Assembly: GCA_964516805.1 (NCBI GenBank)
Contig: CAZEXI010000010.1
Coordinates: forward strand, 1-48,186
DNA length: 48,186 nucleotides
Direction of reading: 5' to 3'
Source of the DNA: CAYSTL01 sp964516805
Lineage (GTDB): Archaea; Thermoplasmatota; Thermoplasmata; Halarchaeoplasmatales; Halarchaeoplasmataceae
The notes under the pieces are model-generated. The model saw nothing but the letters and a program-made list of their open reading frames with translations, was not told the DNA's origin and did no database searches. The position numbers and the translations under genes are program-made. Below, in pieces: positions 1 through 8,915 of this stretch; the first letter of the stretch is position 1; each line of letters begins with the position of its first letter.

Positions 1-303
1 TGATAGAGAATTTTTTGAACGCAATGGGGGAACAGCAATAAATTGAATCGAAGATATATATAGATTTACTGAATATGAAAAATCAACTAGATAAAAATCA
101 CGATCAAGATATAAAATAAGCTGTTTTCAAATCCCTAAAACAAATATAACTTGATCTAATAATCAGTCATAAAAATTGATTTAGAAGGGATGAAATAGAT
201 CCTTAAGGTTATTGTTTATAAATCTAGATATTATCAATTCTTCATTTCAGAACTAGGTCGCTACTCCCAATAATATTAATTAGAACAAATTCAATAACTA
301 AAT
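1..303. other. Gene-free stretch at the window start
   Basis: About 300 bases with no convincing gene. Two short plus-strand frames are open from the window edge and stop at 39-41 and 44-46; either could be the last 12-14 codons of an upstream gene, but neither is recognisable. The rest is AT-rich. An archaeal TATA-like stretch (ATAATATTAATTAG, about 270-283) lies some 25 bases before the ATG at 304, which suggests a leaderless transcript for the next gene. I see no tRNA, hairpin or repeat of note. Confidence 0.5.
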
Positions 304-828
304 ATGTCAATTTACGAGTTCGAGGGCAGGGTCCCTGATATTGCAGATAGTTCATACGTTCACGAGACTGCAACAGTGATAGGTGATGTTGAGATTGGTG
401 AGGAATGTTTTATCGCACCTGGTGCAAGGATAAAAGGAGATTACGGGACCATAAAGATAGGTGACAGAAGTAATGTGCAGGAAAACTGTGTGATACATGC
501 AAGACCTGATGAAGAGACAATAATAGGTGAATGGGTTTCTATCGGTCATGCAGCTATAATCCATGGAGCAACGGTAGGTGACTATGCAGTTATTGGTATG
601 GGTTCTGTGGTAAGCGATGATGCAGTTATCGGAAGATGGGGTGTTGTCGGTGAAGGTGCTGTTGTAAAAAATGGCCAAAAGATACCTGAAGAGTCAGTAG
701 CAGTGGGCATACCTGCGAAGATTATAAAGAAGATATCTGAAGAGTATAAAGAAAAATGGACGAATATGAAGAAAAATTACTCGTCTTTTTCGCATAGATA
801 CAAAAATAATTTGAAAAAGATAGACTGA
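304..828 (+). CDS. Gamma-class carbonic anhydrase-like hexapeptide-repeat protein
   Basis: This 174-residue protein is a left-handed beta-helix built of hexapeptide repeats (about residues 10-140) with a short helical tail. Three histidines sit where the gamma-carbonic anhydrase zinc ligands belong (H65, H82 and H87; the last two are five residues apart as in the archetype Cam). The expected reaction is reversible hydration of CO2 to bicarbonate, in a trimer with metal at the subunit interfaces. It lacks the N-terminal signal and acidic loop of Methanosarcina Cam, so it resembles the cytosolic CamH/YrdA type, many of which have little proven activity. The ATG at 304 looks leaderless. Its stop abuts the convergent gene with no gap. 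Confidence 0.85.
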   Translation: MSIYEFEGRVPDIADSSYVHETATVIGDVEIGEECFIAPGARIKGDYGTIKIGDRSNVQENCVIHARPDEETIIGEWVSIGHAAIIHGATVGDYAVIGMGSVVSDDAVIGRWGVVGEGAVVKNGQKIPEESVAVGIPAKIIKKISEEYKEKWTNMKKNYSSFSHRYKNNLKKID

Positions 829-1908
829 TCAGAGCTCTTCAACAAGAGCTGGTTTATCTTCTAAATATTCTCTGTATGTCAGCAGATTTCCTTTAGCTTT
901 CTTTCCTGCTTCCCAAACATCTTTAGTCTTTTCTCTAAAGTTTTTCTCTCTAGTCAAATGATGGTCGTAAAGTATAGTCTCAAAATCAGTTTTTTGGACT
1001 ATCTTTTCTGCGTTCTTTATCGACCTGTTCAAGTTAAAATTATTGACCATGTATCCAAGGAGATATGTTGCTGGACCATCTAAAATCAGAAAGTCAGGAT
1101 CTTCATCTATTATCCACTGTGCGTAATCTTCTATTGTAGGTCCCTGTATATCTGAAGTATAAAGGAACTTTTCTCCATCCTTTTCGACAGTTAGACCTAT
1201 TATCCAGCCTGTTTTAGCATATTCTATACCATGGAAAAGAGGTTTAGTAAAACGAACTGTAGTTTCTCCTTTTTTGAATGATTTACTGTCAGCAAAATAA
1301 ATATCATTTTTAGAAGGCTCTTTAAGATGTTTCTTGTCATTCCACATCTTAGTTCTTTTTCTAAATTTTTTTCTCCATTTTTCATGAAGCTCCTTTCTTC
1401 TCTCAGCATAATTACCTTCATCTATCTCCTTAAGCATAGGTAGTTCATCCAATGGATCATCATATTTCTTTTTCTCTGGATCGAATTCGTATTCATCTAA
1501 AGATGTAACATCCTCTCTCTCTTGTTTGTAGTTTATAAGTGATTTAATGAATTTTCTACTTCTATTCCATTGAGAGTAATTGATCCATTCGTTAGGATTT
1601 TTGATCCAGACTTTTTTCTCTTTAAATACCTTTGAAAAATTTAGATGGTTATCTTTTGGTAGAAAATGATGATCATAATGGTAATGGGTGACAATAATGT
1701 GATCTACATTTTCCGATTCTTTTGATATCTTTTTCTTTGCATCAACAAGAATCTGATATTTTCTATCAGAATCCATGGGAAAACTTTTCTGCATGATAGC
1801 TGCAGCTGGATCTATCATCATAGAAGTATCGCTGGTACTCACTTTAACACACAAGCTTTTTGCACCCATGCTGTCAGACCAGATCGGTTTAACGTTTATT
1901 TTCTCCAT
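829..1908 (-). CDS. UPF0282 family metallo-beta-lactamase-fold hydrolase
   Basis: The 359-residue protein has a metallo-beta-lactamase fold. The metal-binding motif THYHYDHH lies near residue 75, with further candidate ligands in YTSDIQGP (about 250) and YDHHLTRE (about 315). The start, with SxSMGAKSL followed by IDPAAAI, resembles COG2248/UPF0282, an archaeal family of predicted hydrolases without an assigned substrate. A charged Lys/Glu-rich insert of about 100 residues (roughly 110-205) sits between the first motif and the second half. It lies 7 bases downstream of the radical SAM gene on the same strand, so co-transcription is likely. The function remains unknown. Confidence 0.8.
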   Translation of the reverse strand: MEKINVKPIWSDSMGAKSLCVKVSTSDTSMMIDPAAAIMQKSFPMDSDRKYQILVDAKKKISKESENVDHIIVTHYHYDHHFLPKDNHLNFSKVFKEKKVWIKNPNEWINYSQWNRSRKFIKSLINYKQEREDVTSLDEYEFDPEKKKYDDPLDELPMLKEIDEGNYAERRKELHEKWRKKFRKRTKMWNDKKHLKEPSKNDIYFADSKSFKKGETTVRFTKPLFHGIEYAKTGWIIGLTVEKDGEKFLYTSDIQGPTIEDYAQWIIDEDPDFLILDGPATYLLGYMVNNFNLNRSIKNAEKIVQKTDFETILYDHHLTREKNFREKTKDVWEAGKKAKGNLLTYREYLEDKPALVEEL

Positions 1909-1915
1909 TTTGGAT

Positions 1916-3565
1916 TCAATCCTCTTTAAATCTAACGAATTTTAGTATCTTTTCAGATTCTCTTTCATTATCTATCATGTTCTTCAATTCGCTTTTAGTT
2001 TTCGGTTGCTTCCTAAATATAGTTGCTGCTCTTTTTTTGCCTATACCTGGAACTGATTTTAATTGTTTGAAAGATGCTTTATTCAAAACGAAGGGATGGT
2101 GTATACCAGTAACACTTCTATATCCATAATCGGTTATCATTATATCGTAATATTCTCCTAATTTTAAGGGATATTCAATTCCAACTAACAGAGGATATGT
2201 TCCTATCTGTCTTCCAAAGGTTGTTTTGCCTTCTTTCTTTTCCATATAAACGTCCTTAAGAACTGTGCCTTTCGGTAAAATCTTCTTAAGTAGAGGTCTA
2301 TCTATCTCTTCTCTGACTCTTTTTTTAAATTTTTTAAAATCATTCTTATGCTTCAAATTAAAAGTACCATCTGAAGATATCACCTGTCTTATATTGATCC
2401 TCCTCAGTAAAGGATCATCTTTTAACAGCTCTTTTAAAAAATCTAAATTTTTACTGTATGATTCAGATGTTTCTCCTTTTAAGCCGGCTAAAAAGTTCAA
2501 GCCAGGTAATATTTTTGGCATCCCATTTTCTCCTCTTTCTGCACCTACCTCATTTATCATTTTTACAGATTTTTTTACTTCTTGAGCGTTTGAATTAAGA
2601 TTATTTTCTTTAATAACATCTTCATCTACAGATTCTATTCCCAATGATAAAACGTTACCACTGGTGGTGTATTTAGTTAAGTATTCTAATACCTTTTCAG
2701 ATTCTTCTGGATGGTTAGCGATAACTGATGGATTTGCATTGTCTACGTGTAAAACCTTTATATTTTCACATTCCTCACGCACTCCTCCGAGTAATTTCTT
2801 TATCTCTTCTGGTCTAGGTTCTGGTATCTCTGTTTTACCTATACCTTTAGCCTTATAACTAAAAGAACACGATTGTCCTCCTAATCTAAAGTGTCTTATT
2901 CCAAGATAATAAAGCTCTTTTATCTCTTCAATTACGTCTTTCTGATCTCTGAAATCTGGTTTACCATACAAAGGTTCAGAGCAAAATGAACATCCTCCGG
3001 AGATGTATCTAGGACAACCACGATATGTTCCTATCTCAGCTAGCAGGGGGTCGGGATACATAGGATGTCTTTTTACGACTTGTGCACCTTTAACCAGCCA
3101 TCTGTTCCTTTCTTCTATCGTGGTCCATCTATCTTCTTTATTTTCTTGTAGGTATTCATAGAAATATGCAGATAGGTCCTTTTTAGAATAGTGATCATAT
3201 CCCTCTATATTGGAATATCTGGCTAGAGGTCCTCCTAAAAAAGTCTCAACTACTGTTTTTTCCGCAATCTCTTCTGCTTCGTTTTTCTTCAACGGTGTAC
3301 CACTCAGATACTTTCCTGGTACTGTCACACCCCCATGAACGATGATCTTATCCGCGATAGGTAAACCATATTTTCTGTATTCATCTACTGTTAAGTATTC
3401 CCAATCTAAGCCATATTCCTCCATCACTCCACATATTAATCTTGGCTCTGGTGATATATAAGGTGGTACACCCAAAAGACTGGGTTCATCTACATACCCA
3501 TCAATGATCAGAACATCCGTTCTTTCACGGATATCATCCTTTAAAAGCTTTAGAGTCTCATTCAT
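1916..3565 (-). CDS. Radical SAM protein with C-terminal helix-hairpin-helix (COG1031 type)
   Basis: A protein of about 549 residues. The iron-sulfur cluster motif is unusual: a cysteine in RGCPRY is followed after a gap by GGCSFCSEP (about residues 185-200), as in the archaeal COG1031 family. The central radical SAM barrel spans about 180-400. The C-terminal part has a TRAM-like beta region (about 425-490) and a helix-hairpin-helix (SVPGIGKKRAATIF, about 503-516), suggesting a nucleic-acid substrate. A role in RNA modification is an inference; the reaction is unknown. I chose the ATG at 3565 over the TTG two codons upstream; it overlaps the stop of the RNase P gene, implying translational coupling. 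Confidence 0.8.
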   Translation of the reverse strand: MNETLKLLKDDIRERTDVLIIDGYVDEPSLLGVPPYISPEPRLICGVMEEYGLDWEYLTVDEYRKYGLPIADKIIVHGGVTVPGKYLSGTPLKKNEAEEIAEKTVVETFLGGPLARYSNIEGYDHYSKKDLSAYFYEYLQENKEDRWTTIEERNRWLVKGAQVVKRHPMYPDPLLAEIGTYRGCPRYISGGCSFCSEPLYGKPDFRDQKDVIEEIKELYYLGIRHFRLGGQSCSFSYKAKGIGKTEIPEPRPEEIKKLLGGVREECENIKVLHVDNANPSVIANHPEESEKVLEYLTKYTTSGNVLSLGIESVDEDVIKENNLNSNAQEVKKSVKMINEVGAERGENGMPKILPGLNFLAGLKGETSESYSKNLDFLKELLKDDPLLRRINIRQVISSDGTFNLKHKNDFKKFKKRVREEIDRPLLKKILPKGTVLKDVYMEKKEGKTTFGRQIGTYPLLVGIEYPLKLGEYYDIMITDYGYRSVTGIHHPFVLNKASFKQLKSVPGIGKKRAATIFRKQPKTKSELKNMIDNERESEKILKFVRFKED

Positions 3566-3872
3566 CTTCAAACAACCTTTTCTTTGCTTTTTTTATGGTC
3601 CCACTTGTAGTTATAGTCCTCACATTTCCATCATCTATTTTTATAGAGTTCAGGATTTCAACAGCTTTATTCTTTTGGTCGTGATCACATCTAATTATAC
3701 CTTTATCACCTGTAAAAACAGTCAACCATGGTGATATATCCTGATACTCCTCGTAGCTGAAATTCTCTCTTATAGAAGCTATCATGCTTTTTCTATCAGT
3801 ACTTGAACCTTCAATTATAAAAGCGATGTATCTTTGTTTCTTTTTCATCAACCATTGATATCTTTCGGACAT
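3558..3872 (-). CDS. rnp2: Ribonuclease P protein component 2 (Pop5/Rnp2)
   Basis: This 104-residue protein matches archaeal Rnp2, the Pop5 homologue. It has KQRYIAFIIEG near the start, WLTVFTGDKGIIRCDH in the middle and the family's typical TTSGTIKKAKKRLF near the end. Rnp2 pairs with Rnp3 and assists the RNase P RNA in 5' maturation of tRNA precursors. No other RNase P subunit is in the window. Its stop overlaps the start of the radical SAM/HhH gene by a few bases. ATG at 3872 gives eight residues before the conserved MKKKQRYIAF, so a start at that internal methionine is also possible. Confidence 0.88.
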   Translation of the reverse strand: MSERYQWLMKKKQRYIAFIIEGSSTDRKSMIASIRENFSYEEYQDISPWLTVFTGDKGIIRCDHDQKNKAVEILNSIKIDDGNVRTITTSGTIKKAKKRLFEDE

Positions 3873-3891
3873 TTAAAACATTTTTTAAAGA

Positions 3892-4782
3892 TCATCTCTT
3901 TAATTCTTCTTCAAGTTTTTTTAGATCGTTTAACGCCTGCTCTCTGTAAAGTTCATCTAGTTCGTGAGAACTGTATCTAGCCTCTTCAAAAAGGTTTGTG
4001 ATATCTGAAATGATCTCATCGGACACATCAAAATTTGTCATTGCGTAATTCATAAATTCTCTTGATGTCATCGATGGTTCAAATTTGATCCCTCTTTTTT
4101 CAAAGATGTTCATCATATTTTTATAAGAATTTATTATGGCGATCCTTACCCCTTCACCTCCCATCAATTCATTTCTTATATTTTCGAAATCAGATGAGAT
4201 ATCTTCTTTTTTTTGAAGTTCGCTACTTTTATTTTCTTCTTCCATTAAATAATTCAATTCTAAATTTTCATCCTTTCCTTTTTTCAGTTCGGATATGATA
4301 ATAACTAGAATGCTTGTGAGTAAGATTGGGAATATTATATGTCCATATGAAGTCGTTTTATCGAATATATCCCTCCCAGTGGGAAGGTCAAAATCATTTG
4401 TAATTGTTTCATCACTTTCACCGCTCACTTCCTCACTGTTGATCCTAAGAGCAAAGACTGTTGTTGTAATTAGAATTACCAAGATAATTACAGAAATTTG
4501 AGTCAATAGGGCTAAGTCAGATTCCATCAAGACTCCAATTATTGTTATGACTAGTAGTAAAATGATTATAATTATGAATGCAGTTATTAATATATTAAAA
4601 AGATGTGAGGTATTTTCACTGCCAGTAACAGCTTTACCAATCTCATCCGCTGAGATAGATGAGGCCCCAGAGTCTGCGGGAGCTCTAATAATGATGTATA
4701 AAAAGTTACCAATAACCCATGAAGTTAGGAGAACTATTAAGATGGCTAACACAAATAGTTTATTTTTATCCGTACAGTCCAC
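3892..4782 (-). CDS. Membrane protein with C-terminal DUF4129-like domain
   Basis: The 296-residue protein has four predicted membrane segments (about residues 10-32, 60-82, 88-110 and 145-165), a short extracytoplasmic Ser/Glu-rich loop, and a cytoplasmic helical C-terminal domain (about 195-296). That domain, with AIINSYKNMMNIFEKRG followed by TSREFMNYA and a run ending in LEEARYSSHEL, resembles DUF4129. This domain is usually found with transglutaminase-like and MoxR-type AAA proteins in envelope-related loci, but none of those genes is adjacent here. The start is GTG at 4782 within a GGTGG sequence, so the exact start is uncertain. The function is unknown. Confidence 0.7.
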   Translation of the reverse strand: MDCTDKNKLFVLAILIVLLTSWVIGNFLYIIIRAPADSGASSISADEIGKAVTGSENTSHLFNILITAFIIIIILLLVITIIGVLMESDLALLTQISVIILVILITTTVFALRINSEEVSGESDETITNDFDLPTGRDIFDKTTSYGHIIFPILLTSILVIIISELKKGKDENLELNYLMEEENKSSELQKKEDISSDFENIRNELMGGEGVRIAIINSYKNMMNIFEKRGIKFEPSMTSREFMNYAMTNFDVSDEIISDITNLFEEARYSSHELDELYREQALNDLKKLEEELKR

Positions 4783-4868
4783 CTATAGTAAAATTACGTT
4801 CAATTTGTATAAAATCGTTTTCCCATCAAAGCCATTAATGTTATATCAGGTGTAATTTATCAGATTAT

Positions 4869-5675
4869 ATGATGAAGTTCTATTACCCTGGTAAAAAATT
4901 CCCAAGCTTATCTGTGACTGGGTCTGAATGCTCTCTAAACTGTCCTCACTGTGAAGGTAAGTATTTGAAATGTATGATCCCTGTTGAGTCCCCTGATAAA
5001 TTATATCATGAAGCATTAAGGTTGTCTGAAAAAGGGGGGAATGGTTTTCTTTTGAGCGGGGGGATAGATCAAGCTGGTAAGGTACCTCTATCGGGTTATT
5101 ATGAAACTTTGAAAAAGGTTAAGAAGAAAACAGATTTAATAGTAAATGTACATACTGGAGTTCCCTCAAAAGATGACGTTGATAGTCTCAAAAATGCTGG
5201 CGTTGATATAGTATCTTATGATATGATAGGCGATGATTATACTATTGAAAAAATATATGGATTAGATTTAGATTTCGATTCATATAAAAATGGATATAAC
5301 CTATTATTAGATAACGATTTAAATGTGGTTCCGCATATAACCGTAGGTCTAGATGAAGGTGAGATTGTAGGAGAATATAATGCACTTGATGCTGTCTCTG
5401 AATCTAGTAGGATAATTCTCAACTCTCTAATACCTTCGAATTTTGGATATTCGGTATCAAAGAAAGATTTTTTATCAGTAGTAAAGTACGCTGTTGAAAA
5501 CACAGAAGCTGATATAATTATAGGTTGTATGAGGGAGAGAGGCAGATCATCTATGGAGATTGAGTCAATAGAACTAGGTGTAAAAGGCATCGTGATACCA
5601 TCTAAAAGAACTAAAAATTGGGCTAAGAAAAGATATGAAATAAAAGAGTTCGAGACATGCTGTGCTGTTCAGTGA
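4869..5675 (+). CDS. COG1856-type radical SAM protein
   Basis: This 268-residue radical SAM protein carries a canonical CxxxCxxC cluster motif (C21, C25, C28 in ECSLNCPHC). It is followed by LLSGGIDQ, NVHTGVPS and VSYDMIGDDYTIEKIYGL, which I associate with the biotin-synthase-like family COG1856. No substrate can be read from the sequence. Archaeal lipoyl synthases of the two-component LipS1/LipS2 type were once annotated as biotin synthase homologues, so that is one option, but no lipoate-dependent genes are near. It ends in a vicinal Cys pair (ETCCAVQ). The gene overlaps the convergent membrane-protein gene by 7 bases. Confidence 0.75.
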   Translation: MMKFYYPGKKFPSLSVTGSECSLNCPHCEGKYLKCMIPVESPDKLYHEALRLSEKGGNGFLLSGGIDQAGKVPLSGYYETLKKVKKKTDLIVNVHTGVPSKDDVDSLKNAGVDIVSYDMIGDDYTIEKIYGLDLDFDSYKNGYNLLLDNDLNVVPHITVGLDEGEIVGEYNALDAVSESSRIILNSLIPSNFGYSVSKKDFLSVVKYAVENTEADIIIGCMRERGRSSMEIESIELGVKGIVIPSKRTKNWAKKRYEIKEFETCCAVQ

Positions 5676-6637
5676 TATATTGATTCTTTTGTCTCTTCTT
5701 TTTTAACAGTGTTTAAAAGAAATATCCATCCAACGAAAATTATACCAGTGGAAAATGATAGAATTGAGAAAACATGATTTTTATCTTTTGGAAGCACTCT
5801 TTCTATGGTATATTTTACTGTTAAATTTTTATTCGCTTCCATATAAAGAACGTTTTCTTCAAACTCTCTATTTGAATATTGGTATTGAAATTTTTGATCA
5901 AGTTTAGCATCTTCTGGATCATCATTTTCATTATTTATCGTTATATTTGTTTTACCGTCTTCATAAGCTGATCTTTCGTATAGGCGAACATCAACGCTGG
6001 CATTCCTTAATGAATCTCTTTTACCATATGGTAAAATTTCTACTGATATATTTTTTGTCACTAGAAGATTTAATTGATCCCTGGTAGTGAAGTTGATTGT
6101 TTTTGGTTCTCCATTTTGTAAATTTATTTCTTTTTCAGTTGACAAAAAATCTGATATTTCGCTGGTAAAGAAAGGAACGAAAAAGAGTGCAAAGATCATT
6201 AAAAATATAACTGCAAATTGGATGCCATTTTTAACAGACCTTTTAGCCAATAAAAAGTTAGAACTTTTACTTCCACCATATCTTATCTCTAAAAGTCTGA
6301 ATAAAAGTAATTCGATCGAAAGAATGACAATCCATAGACCTAAAATTATCGATGAGTAATATATGGGTATATACAATGGTTCAAGAGAAAATCCATTAAG
6401 ATAAATAGATAAAAAGAACAAGAAACCCACTATGATTATCTGAGGTGCCAATGCAATTTTTTCTAACCTTTTCAATCTGCTTAGCTTATGTGTTCCTTCT
6501 AACTTTTCTTGAAGTTCTTCTAACCGTTTTATTCTTGTTATCTGGGTGGGTTTATCTACTTTTTTTTCTAATTCCTTTAATCTATTTTTTAAATCAGAAG
6601 AATCTTTATCAATATCACTTTTTTTATTTTTACTCAT
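5669..6637 (-). CDS. Uncharacterised membrane protein with N-terminal coiled coil
   Basis: I do not recognise this 322-residue protein. It starts with a charged coiled coil (about residues 1-65) containing near-repeats of the RLEELQEKLEGTHKL and RLKRLEKIA kind. Three membrane segments follow (about 67-85, 90-113 and 136-156). A soluble region (about 160-290) has several N-x-S/T sites (for example NFT, NIS, NAS, NIT, NLT), consistent with an outward-facing N-glycosylated domain. A last membrane segment lies near 295-312. The layout suggests a cell-surface domain linked to a cytoplasmic coiled coil. ATG at 6637 is the natural start. Confidence 0.65.
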   Translation of the reverse strand: MSKNKKSDIDKDSSDLKNRLKELEKKVDKPTQITRIKRLEELQEKLEGTHKLSRLKRLEKIALAPQIIIVGFLFFLSIYLNGFSLEPLYIPIYYSSIILGLWIVILSIELLLFRLLEIRYGGSKSSNFLLAKRSVKNGIQFAVIFLMIFALFFVPFFTSEISDFLSTEKEINLQNGEPKTINFTTRDQLNLLVTKNISVEILPYGKRDSLRNASVDVRLYERSAYEDGKTNITINNENDDPEDAKLDQKFQYQYSNREFEENVLYMEANKNLTVKYTIERVLPKDKNHVFSILSFSTGIIFVGWIFLLNTVKKEETKESIYH

Positions 6638-6665
6638 AAAGTGAAAAGGATAATGTTATTTTCCT

Positions 6666-7904
6666 TTATAGGAGTTTCGCTTTAAATTTAGATACCAAAA
6701 ATGAAGCAGCGTATTCAGGTACATCCATCTCTTCCTCGATATAAAAAGTATTTTCACCTATCTGGATTTCATCTAGTCGAGGTACTTTTTTAAATTTAAT
6801 TTTGTAGTTCTTCTCTCCTAAATAATCTAACAAACCTTCTTTCAATGGATAGAAATCATCTATTTCTTCAATTTCAACTGATGTTACTTTTAAAAATGAT
6901 CCACCATGTATCGACTGAGGTAGCCTTATAAGCCTTTTTGTGTCACCAGTAACAGGTTCATCTGTACTGCCGATTATCTCAGATCCGATCTCTTGAATAT
7001 TTTCTTCTTCTAGGATGCCTTTGATTATTTTTTCAAACGAGGAAACATTTACCATTCTTTGGTTCTCTGAGAAAACATCAAGGACCCCATCTTCTATTGT
7101 CTTCTTCCATTTTCCTTCTTCGAAAAAATTATTGTACAATCCTTCAGCAGTCTTCTTTCCTATTCCGTGTTTTTCTTCCATCTCTTTCTTGACATCCTCT
7201 TTATCCATCTTGCTCCATCTTTCTAGCAGCTGTTCAGTAAGCATTCTAGTCCGCTTCATCCACCCTCCTGAATTTTCATCTGGTAGGGAAGGAACTTTGG
7301 CTGTTTGTATGTGTTCTTTGAAGGACCCTAATTTTATTGTTTCGTATGGAAGAATAGTGTCTATATCGAGACCCACTCCAGTGATGTAATCCACTATTTC
7401 TCTTCTTGATTCACTGGAAAGGTTTAAGATCTTACTGTCTCTTATGTGGATATGATATCCCCTATGCCCAGAAAAATAAATATCTAGGTCCTCTTCATCA
7501 AATCCAAAATCATCTAGTAAAAAGTCATGGATAAGTAGTTTTGTTTTCTTTTTCACTTCTTCCAATTGTTCTGGATAAGTAAGTAAATTACCTCCTGGTA
7601 AATGGTCTGCATCAAGATCAAATATCAGATCAGCCCCTAACCATTCCTTCTCGGCCATCGGTGCTTCAGGGTTTGAATAATATGCTGTGGAATAATAAGC
7701 ATGGAGTGGTGATTTTTCTTTTAGGAAACGTCTAGCTTTAACTTTTTTATCGAAAGCGACAGGTCGGTGCATTCCTTGTCCACCCATGTAAATAAAAGCG
7801 AATTCTCGTTTTGTAAATCTGTATGGCATGTTGATTTTTGTAGAGGAATAGTAATCTCTTAGGATCCTTGATAGGAATCTTCTTGTTTTAGTTTCAGGGT
7901 TCAC
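6666..7904 (-). CDS. priS: DNA primase small (catalytic) subunit PriS
   Basis: The 412-residue protein is the archaeo-eukaryotic primase catalytic subunit, which makes primers for replication together with PriL. Diagnostic elements are YMGGQGMHRP near residue 35, the metal-binding DLDAD (about 95-100) and SGHRGYHIHI (about 145), the classical SGxRGxH signature. Length fits the family. The GTG start at 7904 (start of MNPETKTRRF) is the first plausible codon. The upstream region is shared with the divergent htpX gene. No PriL gene is in the window. Confidence 0.93.
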   Translation of the reverse strand: MNPETKTRRFLSRILRDYYSSTKINMPYRFTKREFAFIYMGGQGMHRPVAFDKKVKARRFLKEKSPLHAYYSTAYYSNPEAPMAEKEWLGADLIFDLDADHLPGGNLLTYPEQLEEVKKKTKLLIHDFLLDDFGFDEEDLDIYFSGHRGYHIHIRDSKILNLSSESRREIVDYITGVGLDIDTILPYETIKLGSFKEHIQTAKVPSLPDENSGGWMKRTRMLTEQLLERWSKMDKEDVKKEMEEKHGIGKKTAEGLYNNFFEEGKWKKTIEDGVLDVFSENQRMVNVSSFEKIIKGILEEENIQEIGSEIIGSTDEPVTGDTKRLIRLPQSIHGGSFLKVTSVEIEEIDDFYPLKEGLLDYLGEKNYKIKFKKVPRLDEIQIGENTFYIEEEMDVPEYAASFLVSKFKAKLL

Positions 7905-8015
7905 AACCGAGAATTACGTTTTATAATAAAATGTTTTTTGGCCTTGATTATCAATTAATTTAGATTTTATTGGTCGAAACGTTTATTAAGGAGTTAAACA
8001 GAAATAACGGATGAT

Positions 8016-8876
8016 ATGGGATACAGAGCAAAGACTTCAGGATTATTCGTCTTTATGATAGGTCTGTTTGTCGTGATAGGATACTTGATCGGAGGATTCA
8101 TGATAGGCAGTCCAGTGCTTGGAATGATAATATTCTTAGGCATAGCTGCAGCTTTGAACATTTTTACATATTTTTACAGCCATAAAATGGTTTTGAGGGC
8201 ACACAGAGCTGAAGTAATAGATGAACAGGAAAACCCAAGACTTTTCAATATTGTCAAAGAGGTTGCCTATGAGGCTGATATAAAGATGCCAAAAGTGGCT
8301 ATTGTTCCTACAGATACACCGAACGCTTTTGCGACTGGAAGAAATGAAGATAACGCAGTGGTTGCAGCAACGAGAGGCATTCTCAGAACACTCGATGATG
8401 AAGAATTAAAGGGTGTCATATCTCATGAAATAGCACATATTAAAGATAGAGATATGTTGGTAATGAGCATTGCTGCTACCTTGGCTGGTGCGATAACGAT
8501 CATGGCCAGATTGGTATGGTTCCAGATGATTTTCAGTAGAAGAAGGATACATCCAGTTCTACTTTTAGCTATGATATTTGCACCTATCGGAGCACTCATA
8601 ATCAGACTCGCTATATCCAGAAAAAGAGAATTTATGGCTGATGAAGAGGGTGCAAAGATTTGTAAAAATCCAAATGCATTGGCAAGTGCCCTGGAAAAGT
8701 TACATATGGAGAATGAAAGAAATCCAATTAAGAATAACAGCACGACGACTGCTTCATTGTTCATTGTAAATCCATTCAAGAAGAGTACATTCGTAAAGTT
8801 ATTCTCAACACATCCACCTGTAGAGGAAAGGGTAAAAAGATTAAGAGATATGGCTACTGATTTCAGCTACCTATAA
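8016..8876 (+). CDS. htpX: HtpX-like M48 zinc metalloprotease
   Basis: This 286-residue membrane protease has two N-terminal membrane helices (about 10-28 and 32-55), the catalytic zinc motif HEIAH (about residue 139) and the third ligand in REFMADEEGA (about 208). Two further hydrophobic helices (about 150-200) lie between these, as in HtpX. The family degrades misfolded membrane proteins. It ends with the usual STHPPVEERVKRL region near the C-terminus. The gene is divergent from priS, with a TATA-like TTTATTAAG about 35 bases before the ATG. Confidence 0.93.
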   Translation: MGYRAKTSGLFVFMIGLFVVIGYLIGGFMIGSPVLGMIIFLGIAAALNIFTYFYSHKMVLRAHRAEVIDEQENPRLFNIVKEVAYEADIKMPKVAIVPTDTPNAFATGRNEDNAVVAATRGILRTLDDEELKGVISHEIAHIKDRDMLVMSIAATLAGAITIMARLVWFQMIFSRRRIHPVLLLAMIFAPIGALIIRLAISRKREFMADEEGAKICKNPNALASALEKLHMENERNPIKNNSTTTASLFIVNPFKKSTFVKLFSTHPPVEERVKRLRDMATDFSYL

Positions 8877-8915
8877 AACACTAATCTATAAGTATTATAT
8901 CTTATTTTAATATCT

